The notes under the pieces were generated by a model. It ran no database searches and had not been told where the DNA came from. It saw nothing but the letters and a program-made list of their open reading frames with translations. This document shows, in pieces, positions 1 to 8,216 of a stretch of DNA of 64,000 nucleotides. How positions within the stretch are numbered: the stretch's first letter is position 1; each line of letters begins with the position of its first letter. The DNA lies in assembly GCA_964592645.1 (NCBI GenBank), contig CAZQFV010000021.1, positions 1-64,000 of the forward strand, given 5' to 3'. The DNA is from CAZQFV01 sp964592645 (GTDB taxonomy: Bacteria; Chloroflexota; Chloroflexia; DTKN01). Both the position numbers and the translations under genes were made by a program.

Positions 1-63
1 GATGGACAAACGTCTGTGCCCGGTACATACCGGTCAAACCTCTCTGCCCACTACACGCCGTCC

Positions 64-92
64 TTGACGGCCGCGGAAAAGCATTGTATAGT
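64..92 (+). promoter_or_regulatory. Predicted sigma-70 promoter of the pyrF operon
   Basis: The -35 box TTGACG (64-69) and -10 box TATAGT (87-92) are separated by 17 nt. The expected transcription start is near 99, leaving a leader of about 57 nt before the GTG start of pyrF at 156. An in-frame ATG at 84 overlaps this promoter and so cannot be the translation start. Confidence 0.7.
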
Positions 93-155
93 GTATCCAA
101 TGCAGTGGACAGGCGCGGCAGCCTGGGCAAACGAGCTGCCGGGGGAGGTCGCGAC

Positions 156-980
156 GTGAACTGGATGGAGCGGTTGCTCGAAGCGGGACGCCGGGCCAAC
201 AGCCTGCTCTGCGTGGGGCTGGACCCCGACTGGGAACAGCTCCCGGAGGCCGTGCGCGGCGCGCCAGACCCCCTCCTGGCCTTTAACCAACGGCTGATCG
301 AGAGCACGGCGCCATGGGCCTGCGCCTTCAAGCCCAACAGCGCCTTTTACGAGGCCCGTGGGCCGGCCGGGCTGGAGACGCTGCGCCGGACGGTAGCCTT
401 TATCCATGAGCAGACCTCCGCCCTGGTTATCGTCGACGCCAAGCGGGCCGACATCGGCCACACCTCGGCCGCCTACGCCCAGGCGCTCTTCGACCTGCTG
501 GGCGCCGACGCCGTGACGCTGAACCCCTACCTGGGGCGCGATGCCCTGGAGCCCTTCCTGAGATGGCCCGAGCGCGGCTGCTTCATCCTCTGCCGCACCT
601 CCAACCCGGGCGCCGGGGAGCTGCAGGACCTGGAGGTGGCCGGCCGGCCGCTCTACCTGGTGGTGGCCGAGCGGGTGCGGGCCTGGAACGAGCAGGGCAA
701 TTGCGGCCTGGTGGTGGGGGCGACCTACCCCGCGGAGCTGGCCCAGGTGCGGGCGCTCTGCCCCGAACTGCCCCTGCTGCTCCCCGGCATCGGGGCCCAG
801 CAGGGCGACCTGGCGCGGGCGGTGCAGGCCGGTGTGGACGGCCGCGGGGAGCGCGTCCTGGTCAACGTGGCGCGGGGCATCCTGTACGCCTCCCGTGGCC
901 CCGATTTCGCGGCTGCGGCCGCCAAGGCGGCCGAGGAGTACTGCCGAGCGATCAACGAGGCCCGGGCATGGAAGCCATAG
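156..980 (+). CDS. pyrF: Orotidine 5'-phosphate decarboxylase
   Basis: This enzyme makes UMP from orotidine monophosphate, the last step of pyrimidine synthesis, in the cytoplasm. The catalytic signature DAKRADIGHTSAAY is intact, preceded by the N-terminal motif LLCVGLDPD, and the 274-residue length and internal features match the longer subtype 2 PyrF group. I chose GTG at 156 because GGGGGAGG (141-148) lies 7 nt upstream, whereas the in-frame ATG at 84 lies inside the promoter. The gene overlaps the next one by 13 nt and probably heads an operon with DUF951 and a PurD-like gene. pyrK and pyrH elsewhere in the window serve the same pathway. Confidence 0.95.
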   Translation: MNWMERLLEAGRRANSLLCVGLDPDWEQLPEAVRGAPDPLLAFNQRLIESTAPWACAFKPNSAFYEARGPAGLETLRRTVAFIHEQTSALVIVDAKRADIGHTSAAYAQALFDLLGADAVTLNPYLGRDALEPFLRWPERGCFILCRTSNPGAGELQDLEVAGRPLYLVVAERVRAWNEQGNCGLVVGATYPAELAQVRALCPELPLLLPGIGAQQGDLARAVQAGVDGRGERVLVNVARGILYASRGPDFAAAAAKAAEEYCRAINEARAWKP

Positions 981-1198
981 AGGTCCAGGTGGGCGATACC
1001 GTGCGCCTGCGCAAGGCGCACCCCTGCGGCGGCGACACCTGGCAGGTGACGCGCATCGGCACCGACATCGGGCTGCGCTGCCTGACGTGCGGCCGGTTGG
1101 TGCTGCTGGCGCGGGCCCTCTTCCGCCGCCGCCTGCGGGCGGTACTGCCGCGTCCCGCCGGCGGGACGCCGGGACCGTTCGATCGGAGCGAGCCTTGA
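968..1198 (+). CDS. DUF951 family small protein
   Basis: This 76-residue protein starts inside the end of pyrF. It carries the DUF951 pattern: a start like MEAIEVQVGDTVRLRKAHPC, a central GGDTWQVTRIGTDIGLRC stretch, and a CLTCG motif, giving Cys residues that could bind metal. DUF951 proteins are short, uncharacterised bacterial proteins with a small beta-barrel-like fold, and no function is established. Its stop overlaps the TTG start of the next gene (TTGA), which suggests translational coupling. The C-terminal tail after the RRRLRAVL segment is proline- and glycine-rich and is probably not part of the conserved domain. Confidence 0.85.
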   Translation: MEAIEVQVGDTVRLRKAHPCGGDTWQVTRIGTDIGLRCLTCGRLVLLARALFRRRLRAVLPRPAGGTPGPFDRSEP

Positions 1199-2478
1199 AA
1201 GTCTTGCTGCTGGGCGAGGGTGCGACGCTCCACGCCTTGGCCTGGAGCATGGTCTCGGAGCCGGACGTGACCCAGGTCCACTGCGCGCCGGGCAACGCCG
1301 GGACGGCCCTGCTGGTTGGGCGGCCGCCCGTGCCCCCGGAGCAGCCGGCCGAACTGGCCCAGTGGGCCTTCAGCCAGCAGGTGGACCTGGTGGTGGCACA
1401 GGGCCGGCCGGATTGGGTGGAGACGATGAGCGGGCTGGGGCTGGCGGTGATCGGGGCCGGGGAGCGCGGCTGGCCGGCCCTCCGCAGCCGGCAGTCCGGG
1501 CGGGACCTGCTGCGGTCGCACGGCCTGGCCGTGATCGAGAGCCAATCGTTCTCCGACCTGGCGGCGGCCGAACGCTACCTGGCCGGGCGGCGCCTGCCCG
1601 TCTGCCTACGGCCGGACGACGCCGCCCAGGCCGAGGCGGCGCGCGCCGCCGAGCGCTACGAGGCTTTTCAGCAGTTGGCGCGCCTGTTCAGCCTCGATCC
1701 CCAGGCCGGCGTCTGCATCGAGGAAGAGGTGCCCGGGCCCGAGGCGCTCCTCGTGCTACTCAGCGACGGCCGGCGGGCCACCTCCTGGGGCGTCAGCCGG
1801 CCCTACGACCGGCGTTACGAGGGGGACAAGGGGCCGGCCACGGACGGGATGGGAGCCTACGCCCCCTACGGCGACGCCGCCCTGGAGGAGCGCCTGATGG
1901 TCCAGGTGGGCCGGCCGGCCGTGGCGGCGCTGCGCGCGGCGGGCCTGCTGCGGCCGGCGTTCCTCTCCCTGCGCATCGTCCTGGGGCCGGACGGCCCCAT
2001 CGTCCGCGACCTGGCCTGGGACATGCCGCCCCTGCACGCCGCCGTCTCCCTGCCGCGCTGGCGCGGCAGCCTGGCCAGGACCCTGCGCTGGGCAGCGCAG
2101 GGCTGCATGGAGGAGACGCCTGCAACCTGGGAGCCGACGACCGCCGTGGCCGTGGCCATGGTCCTGCCAGGCGGCGCCGACGCCGCCGGGGGGCCGCTGC
2201 TGCCCCAGCTATCGGCAGGCCAGGTCCTGGCCTTCCAGCACGCCACGCAGTTGCGGGAACCGGCGCCTGGCGGGGTATGGCCGGCGTGGCTGCGCCCGGC
2301 CGCCGCCTCGGAGGCCGAGACCCCCTGGCGCGTGGCGGCGGCCGGCGAACTGGTGCTGCTGGTGGTGGGCTGCGCGCCGAGCGCCCTCGCCGCCTGCCAA
2401 CAGGCCTACGCGGGGGTGGAGCAACTGCGCTTCGAGCGCAGCGCCTGGCGGCGGGACATTGCCGCGGAGCTGCTATGA
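1195..2478 (+). CDS. PurD-like (GAR synthetase-like) protein, probably catalytically degenerate
   Basis: This 427-residue protein has the length and order of PurD (phosphoribosylamine-glycine ligase, purine synthesis). The N-terminus KVLLLGEGATLHALAW followed by APGNAGTA is the PurD signature, and GDKGPATDGMGAYAPYG matches the ATP-grasp loop. However, the metal-binding segment (LEFNARFGDPE in ordinary PurD) reads VRDLAWDMPPL here, so the Asn and the Glu/Asp pairs are replaced. The GPEAPL loop is also altered (AQGRPDW). I infer a paralogue that has lost or changed activity. The start is TTG, with GGAG 6 nt upstream, overlapping the DUF951 stop. It overlaps the next gene by 4 nt. Confidence 0.75.
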   Translation: MKVLLLGEGATLHALAWSMVSEPDVTQVHCAPGNAGTALLVGRPPVPPEQPAELAQWAFSQQVDLVVAQGRPDWVETMSGLGLAVIGAGERGWPALRSRQSGRDLLRSHGLAVIESQSFSDLAAAERYLAGRRLPVCLRPDDAAQAEAARAAERYEAFQQLARLFSLDPQAGVCIEEEVPGPEALLVLLSDGRRATSWGVSRPYDRRYEGDKGPATDGMGAYAPYGDAALEERLMVQVGRPAVAALRAAGLLRPAFLSLRIVLGPDGPIVRDLAWDMPPLHAAVSLPRWRGSLARTLRWAAQGCMEETPATWEPTTAVAVAMVLPGGADAAGGPLLPQLSAGQVLAFQHATQLREPAPGGVWPAWLRPAAASEAETPWRVAAAGELVLLVVGCAPSALAACQQAYAGVEQLRFERSAWRRDIAAELL

Positions 2479-3629
2479 AAAAGAGGCCGACGGAGCCGCA
2501 CCGCATCGGCATCGAGGCCTACCTGTGGGGGCAGCCCGGCACCTATCGCCAGAGCGGCGTCAGCCGGTACATCCGCAGCCTGGTGCGCGGGCTGGCCGGC
2601 GTCCCGGGCCTGGGCCCTACCCTGGTCTACCTGCCGGCGGCCGACGCCCTGCCCGACCTGCCGCCGGCGGCCCACCTGGTGGGCAAGCCGGCCGGCGTGG
2701 CCCTGCGCCGGCCCAGCCAACGGCTCCTGTGGGAGCACACCATCTTTCCCTTCCTGCTGTACCAGGACCGGGTCGACCTGCTGCACGCGACGATGAACGT
2801 GGCCCCCTGGTGGACACCCTGCCCGTTCCTGGTGACCATCCTGGACCTGGCCTACATGCGCTTTCCGCATGTCCACCCCCGCGGCCGGCGGCTCTACCTG
2901 GCCGCGGGCACCCGCCAGACCGCGCGCCGGGCGCGAGCCGTCATCGCCATCTCCGAGCACACCCGCCGGGAGATCATCGAGCTGCTGCACGTCCCCGAGG
3001 AGCGCATCCACGTGACCCCGCTGGGGGTCGACGCCGACTTTCGTCCGCTGCCGCCCGATCTGGTGGAGGCGTTCCGCCGGCAGCGCGGCCTGCCCGAGCG
3101 CTACATCCTCTACCTGGGCAACCTGGAGCCGCGCAAGAACCTGCCGCGCCTGGTGCGGGCCTACAAGCTCCTGGGCCGTTTCGACGTGCCCCTGGTGTTG
3201 GCCGGGGCCCGCGGCTGGGGCTACGCCGAGCTCTTTCGGACGGTCGAGTCCCTGGGCCTGACCACCCACGTCCTCTTTCCCGGGTTCATCTCCCGCGAGG
3301 AGCTGCCCTTGTGGTATAATGGGGCTGCGGTGCTGGCGTACCCTTCGATTTACGAGGGGTTTGGGCTGCCGCCCCTGGAGGCGATGGCCTGCGGCACGGT
3401 GGTGGTGACGGCCCAGGCGTCCAGCCTGCCGGAGGTCGTCGGCGACGCCGGCCTGCTTGTCCCGCCGGAAGATGTCGAGGGTCTGGCCGCGGCACTGCGG
3501 CGGCTGCTGGACGACCTCGAGCTGCGGGAGGCGCTGCGCCGGCGGGGCCTGGAGCGCACCCGGCTCTTTACCTGGGAGCGCACCGCGCAGGAGACGGCGC
3601 GCCTCTACCGGCAGTTGCTGGCGAGGTGA
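2475..3629 (+). CDS. Glycosyltransferase family 4 protein
   Basis: This 384-residue GT-B enzyme is predicted to transfer a sugar from a nucleotide-sugar donor to a glycan or lipid acceptor. The N-terminus has the GT4-like IGIEAYLWG and SGVSRYIRSLVRGL segments. The C-terminal half carries YLGNLEPRKNLPRLV and the donor-binding EGFGLPPLEAMACGT (E-x7-E motif). The donor and acceptor cannot be read from sequence. It starts at ATG 2475, overlapping the upstream stop by 4 nt (ATGA), and ends 6 nt before the histidine kinase. It may act with the glycosyltransferases near 11-13 kb, but that is inference. Confidence 0.9.
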   Translation: MKKRPTEPHRIGIEAYLWGQPGTYRQSGVSRYIRSLVRGLAGVPGLGPTLVYLPAADALPDLPPAAHLVGKPAGVALRRPSQRLLWEHTIFPFLLYQDRVDLLHATMNVAPWWTPCPFLVTILDLAYMRFPHVHPRGRRLYLAAGTRQTARRARAVIAISEHTRREIIELLHVPEERIHVTPLGVDADFRPLPPDLVEAFRRQRGLPERYILYLGNLEPRKNLPRLVRAYKLLGRFDVPLVLAGARGWGYAELFRTVESLGLTTHVLFPGFISREELPLWYNGAAVLAYPSIYEGFGLPPLEAMACGTVVVTAQASSLPEVVGDAGLLVPPEDVEGLAAALRRLLDDLELREALRRRGLERTRLFTWERTAQETARLYRQLLAR

Positions 3630-3635
3630 GCGGGC

Positions 3636-6600
3636 GTGGAGATTGAGCACGTCATCACGGTCATAGCCGACCTGCTCTGCTTCCTCTTCTTCGTGCTGGT
3701 CCTGGGGCGTTCGGCCTGGCAGCACCGCCGCGACCAGGCCGCGGCCGTATTCCTGGTCCTGCTGGTAGCCCTGGGGGTGCGCTCGCTGTACGCGCTGGCC
3801 GACGAGGCCGTCCGCCTGTTGCTGGCCATCTTCCCGGGCGGCCGGCTGAGCAGCATCGAGGCCATCCAGGGCGTGTGGCCGGTCAGCGGGGCGGCCCTGT
3901 TCCTGGGCACCGCCTGCTGCCTGCACTTTTTCGGGCTCTACCCCCAGCCGCTGCCGGTGCTGCGCCGGCACCCCTGGCTGGCGCTCCTCTTTTACGCGCC
4001 GATGGGGGCGATGGCGGCCATCCTGCTGGCCGAGCCGTTCCTGCCCACCGCGAGCCGTCAGGGATGGGGCGGCCTCTTCATCGGCACCCGGCAGGCCGCC
4101 CCCATCGTCGGGGCCGCGGCGCTGCTGGGCGCTTTTGGCCTGGTCCTGGCCGCCTACCTGCGCGCGCGCCCGGGGCGGGCGCGCCAGGGGCCGCGGGACC
4201 TGCTCCTGGGCCTGGCCGCGGTGCTCCTGCTGGGCGGCAGCGTCTACCTGCTCCCGCTGCTGGCCGGCTGGACCATGCCGCCCGGCACCCTGGATCTGCT
4301 GGAGCCGCTGATCCTGCTCATCCTGCTGGGCACCCTGGCCCTGGCGATCGTCCGCCATCGGCTGTTCGATGTCCCCCTGGTGTTGAGCATCGGCCTCTCC
4401 CACGCTGCGGCCACGCTGCTCCTGGTCTTTGTCTACCTGATCATGGTGGTCGGCGCGGTGCAGCTACTGGGCCGGCCGATCCTGGCCAGCAACCCCCTGC
4501 TGGCGGCCGGGTTCGCCATGCTCGTGGCCGTCGCCCTCAACCCGCTGCGCCTCTGGCTGCAGCAGGGGGTCGACCGCCTCTTCTATCGGCAGGGCTACAA
4601 CTACCGCCAGGTGGTGCGGCAGTTCGGCCAGGACCTCAGCCAGTTGCACGAGCTCCCGGTGCTGACACAGTTGATCCTGGAGCGCATCGTCAACACCTGG
4701 CAGTTGCACTCGGGCGCGCTGGCGCTGCGCGACGAGGAGGGCGACCCCTACCAGGTGCGGGAGACGGTGGGCCTGCCGGAAGGTTGCCGCGAGATCGCCT
4801 TGGGCCCCGACTCCGGCATCGCCCGCCTGCTGCGCCGGCACGGCCAACCGGTGGAATGGACGCCCGCGCAGGAGGAGGGGCTGGAGGAGACCGAACGCGA
4901 ACTGCTGCGCGGCCTGGGCGGGCAGGTGCTTGTGCCCATCCAGTCCCGCGGCCGGCTCATCGGCTGGCTGCACCTGGGGGAAAAGCGCTCCGAGCGGCGC
5001 TACTCGCCGGAGGACCTGGAGCTCCTGGGGACGATGGCCGACCGGGCCGGCGTGGCCCTGGAGAACGCCCTGCTGTACGAGCGCCGGCGCCGCGAGGTGG
5101 CCGCCCTGGAGGTCCTGAATCGCATCAGCCTGGCGGCGACGGCGGCAGAGTGGGACGACCTGCTGGAGCAGATCTATCGCGAGATCTCCCGCCTGGTCGA
5201 CGCACCGAACCTGGCTATCGCCCTCTACGACAGCGCGGCCCAGGAGTTCAGCTACGCTTTCCTGGTGGAGGACCGGGTGCGCCGGCCGCCGGACAAGCTT
5301 CCACGCTGGCCCGGCGGCCAGGGGTTGATCGGCGAGATCGAGCGCACCGGCGAGCCCATCGTCGCCCGCGACTACCTGGCCGAGTGCGCGCGCCGCGGCA
5401 TCGGCCCGGCGCCGCAGGATGTCGGGCGGGGCAACCTGGCCTGGATGGGGGTGCCGCTCCCGGCCGGCTCGCGGGTGCTGGGGGTGATGAGCATCTCCCC
5501 TTCCAGCCCCACGACCATCTACCGGGCCGAGGATCTCCGCCTGCTGGCCACGATCGCCTCCCAGGCCGCAGTGGTGATCGAAAGGGCCGGCCTGCGGGCC
5601 CGGGAGCAGCAGCGCGTGATCGAGCTCGAGACACTCAACGAGATCGGCCGGGCCGTCAGCTCGTCGATCCGGCTGGATGAGCTGCTGCCGGCGATCGCCC
5701 GCGCCGTGCAGCGGATCGTGGACGCCCCCAACTTTGCCGTGATCCTGTACGACGCCGCGCGGGTCGAGTTCAGCATGACCTTTCACCTCCAAGACGGCCA
5801 AATGGGCCGCTCGGAAGAGACCCGCTGGCACCTGGGGACCGGGCTGGTCAGCGCGATCGTGCAGAGCGGCGAGCCGATCGTGACCACCGACTACCAGGCC
5901 GAGTGCGCGCGGCGGGGCATCGCCGGGTCCGGCCGGCAGGGCAAGGCCTGGATGGGCGTGCCGCTGATCAGCGGCGACGCCGTCATCGGCGTCCTGGTGG
6001 CCAGCAGCTTCAACCCCGAGACCGTCTACACCGAGAATGATGTCCGCCTGCTCTCGACCGTGGCCGCCCAGGCGGCCACGGCGGTGCGGAACGCCCGCCT
6101 CTACGAGCAGACCGACGCGGCGCTGGCCCGCCGGGTCACGGAGCTCACCGCCCTGGACGAGATCGCCCGCGAGCTGAACACGGCCCTGGATCTGCAGCAT
6201 GTCCTGGAGGTGGTGCTGGAGCGCGCCATGGCCGCCTCCGGGGCGAGCGCCGGCGCCGTGGCCATCCGCACGCCGGACGGCCTGGGGCTGCAACTGCCGG
6301 CGATACGGGGCTACCCCCCGGAGGCCGAACGCTACCGCACCGCCCCCTGGAGCATCCACAGCGGCCTCATGGGCCGCGCCGTGCGCACCAACCGGCCGAT
6401 CCTGGTCTCCGACGTTCGCCAGGACAAGGACTATGCCGATGTCTGCCCCGGCACGCTCTCCGAACTGGCCGTGCCCATCACCTACGCCGGCCAGACCATC
6501 GGCGTCATCAACCTGGAGTCCGACCGCCGCGCCGCGTTCGACGAGGAGCACCTGCGCTTCGTGCAGCGCCTGGCCGACCACGCCGCCATCGCCATCAACA

Positions 6601-8216
6601 ACGCCCGCCTCTTCCGGGAGCGGGAGCGGCGCATCACCGAGCTGGCCATCTTCAACGAGATCGGCGAGGCCCTGTCGGCGGCCCTGGACCTGGACGAGCT
6701 CCTGCAGATCATCCATCAGCAGGTCGGACGCCTCTTTGACACCACCAACTTTTACATCGCCGCCTACGACGAGGAGACCGACGAGTACGAGATCCTGCTG
6801 GATACGGAGGAGCGCACGCGCGACATGCCGACCCGCTATCGCGTCGGCGCCGGGCTGACCGGGTACATCATCCGCAACCGCACCCCGCTGCGCTTCCGCT
6901 CCGCGGCGCAGTTGGAGGCTTTCGAACGTATGATGGGCATCGAGCCCATCGGCCAGGTGGCGCGCTCCTGGATGGGGGTCCCGCTGATCGCTTCCGATAA
7001 GCTGGCCGGCGTCATGGCCATCCAGAACTATGATCAGGAGGACCAGTACGGAGAACAGGACCAGGTGCTCTTCTCGACCATCGCCGCCCAGGCAGCCATC
7101 GCCATCGCCAACGCCCGCCTCTTTCAGCACATCAGCGAGGCCCGCGATCGCCTGCAGGCCATTCTCAACTCGACCCGCGACGGCATCATCCTGGTGAACG
7201 AGGAAGGGCGCGTCCTCATGGCCAACCCGCCGATCCGGCAGTGGACCGGCCTGGAGCAACAGGAGATCGTCGGGCAGACGCTCCTGGCCTTTTTGCGGCG
7301 CAGCACGCGCGGCTACCATGAGGCCCGCCGGTCCCTGGTGCCGGAACTGGCCCACAACATCCGCACCCTGCGCGACAGGCCGATGGCCCACCTGCGTGGG
7401 TCGTTCGCGGCCCCCCCCTCCTGGAGCATCCAGGAGGTCGAGTGGCGCATCCTCCCGGTGCTGGACCAGAGCGGGCAGCGCATCGCCCGCATCCTGGTGC
7501 TGCGCGATGTCACCGAGGAGCGCGAGGCCGAGCGCACACGCCGCGACCTAGACAGCATGATCGTCCACGACCTGCGCGGCCCGCTGACCGTGATCCTGGG
7601 GTCGCTGGAGACCATCATGGAGAAAGACATCGGCCCGCTGACCGAACCGCAGCGGGCGATGCTGAGGCTGGCCCAGGAGAGCGCGGAGCGCATGCAGGGC
7701 CTGGTCAACACGCTGCTCGACATCCGCCGGCTGGAGGCGGGCAAGATGCCGCTGCACTTCGCTCCCGAGTCCTTAGCCGCCATGGCCCACGCGGCGCTCG
7801 ACCATGTGGCCCCATTGGCCCGCGAATCCGGCCAGACCATGGCGCTGGGGGTGCCTCCCGGCCTGCCGCCGGTCCATGCCGACGCCGAGACGCTGACACG
7901 CGTCCTAGAGAACCTGCTGACGAACGCCGTCAAGTTCTCCTATCCCGGCGGGACGGTCCGCGTGCTGGCAGAGGTCGAGGGGGAGTATGTCCACTGCCGG
8001 GTGGTGGACCGGGGCATGGGCATCCCCAAGGCGGAGCTCGAGCGTATCTTTGAGAAGTTTGTCCAGGTATCGAGCCCGGGGAAGCGGCGCGGGACCGGCC
8101 TGGGGCTGGCCTTCTGCCGCCTGGCGGTGGAAGCCCACGGGGGCCGCATCTGGGCCGAGAGCGAGGAAGGGAAAGGGAGCACCTTCCACTTTACTATCCC
8201 GGTGTGGAGGGAGTAG
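3636..8216 (+). CDS. Membrane sensor histidine kinase with five GAF domains and a PAS domain
   Basis: This 1526-residue kinase has about eight hydrophobic segments in its first 300 residues. Five GAF domains follow (roughly residues 330-1160), each ending in a helix like AAQAATAVRNARLYEQ. Next come a PAS domain (LQAILNSTRDGIILVNEEGR), a HisKA domain with the phosphoacceptor motif MIVHDLRGPLTVILG, and a HATPase domain with GMGIPKAELERIF and GTGLGLAFCRLAVEAHGG. It should autophosphorylate on that His and pass phosphate to an unlinked regulator, since no receiver domain or response regulator is adjacent. The GTG start at 3636 has GAGGTGAG upstream. Its end overlaps the end of the convergent kinase by 23 nt. 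Confidence 0.93.
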   Translation: MEIEHVITVIADLLCFLFFVLVLGRSAWQHRRDQAAAVFLVLLVALGVRSLYALADEAVRLLLAIFPGGRLSSIEAIQGVWPVSGAALFLGTACCLHFFGLYPQPLPVLRRHPWLALLFYAPMGAMAAILLAEPFLPTASRQGWGGLFIGTRQAAPIVGAAALLGAFGLVLAAYLRARPGRARQGPRDLLLGLAAVLLLGGSVYLLPLLAGWTMPPGTLDLLEPLILLILLGTLALAIVRHRLFDVPLVLSIGLSHAAATLLLVFVYLIMVVGAVQLLGRPILASNPLLAAGFAMLVAVALNPLRLWLQQGVDRLFYRQGYNYRQVVRQFGQDLSQLHELPVLTQLILERIVNTWQLHSGALALRDEEGDPYQVRETVGLPEGCREIALGPDSGIARLLRRHGQPVEWTPAQEEGLEETERELLRGLGGQVLVPIQSRGRLIGWLHLGEKRSERRYSPEDLELLGTMADRAGVALENALLYERRRREVAALEVLNRISLAATAAEWDDLLEQIYREISRLVDAPNLAIALYDSAAQEFSYAFLVEDRVRRPPDKLPRWPGGQGLIGEIERTGEPIVARDYLAECARRGIGPAPQDVGRGNLAWMGVPLPAGSRVLGVMSISPSSPTTIYRAEDLRLLATIASQAAVVIERAGLRAREQQRVIELETLNEIGRAVSSSIRLDELLPAIARAVQRIVDAPNFAVILYDAARVEFSMTFHLQDGQMGRSEETRWHLGTGLVSAIVQSGEPIVTTDYQAECARRGIAGSGRQGKAWMGVPLISGDAVIGVLVASSFNPETVYTENDVRLLSTVAAQAATAVRNARLYEQTDAALARRVTELTALDEIARELNTALDLQHVLEVVLERAMAASGASAGAVAIRTPDGLGLQLPAIRGYPPEAERYRTAPWSIHSGLMGRAVRTNRPILVSDVRQDKDYADVCPGTLSELAVPITYAGQTIGVINLESDRRAAFDEEHLRFVQRLADHAAIAINNARLFRERERRITELAIFNEIGEALSAALDLDELLQIIHQQVGRLFDTTNFYIAAYDEETDEYEILLDTEERTRDMPTRYRVGAGLTGYIIRNRTPLRFRSAAQLEAFERMMGIEPIGQVARSWMGVPLIASDKLAGVMAIQNYDQEDQYGEQDQVLFSTIAAQAAIAIANARLFQHISEARDRLQAILNSTRDGIILVNEEGRVLMANPPIRQWTGLEQQEIVGQTLLAFLRRSTRGYHEARRSLVPELAHNIRTLRDRPMAHLRGSFAAPPSWSIQEVEWRILPVLDQSGQRIARILVLRDVTEEREAERTRRDLDSMIVHDLRGPLTVILGSLETIMEKDIGPLTEPQRAMLRLAQESAERMQGLVNTLLDIRRLEAGKMPLHFAPESLAAMAHAALDHVAPLARESGQTMALGVPPGLPPVHADAETLTRVLENLLTNAVKFSYPGGTVRVLAEVEGEYVHCRVVDRGMGIPKAELERIFEKFVQVSSPGKRRGTGLGLAFCRLAVEAHGGRIWAESEEGKGSTFHFTIPVWRE

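Noticed and set aside
84..155. ATG 84 as the start of pyrF
   Set aside because: The ATG overlaps the predicted -10 region and the added residues are not like PyrF. GTG 156 has a strong ribosome site.
4464..7391. A very long minus-strand open frame (975 codons) opposite the first histidine kinase
   Set aside because: It is a GC-rich shadow: its codons mirror the kinase, the protein is low-complexity in character, and the kinase domains on the other strand are unmistakable. Similar shadows lie opposite most genes here.
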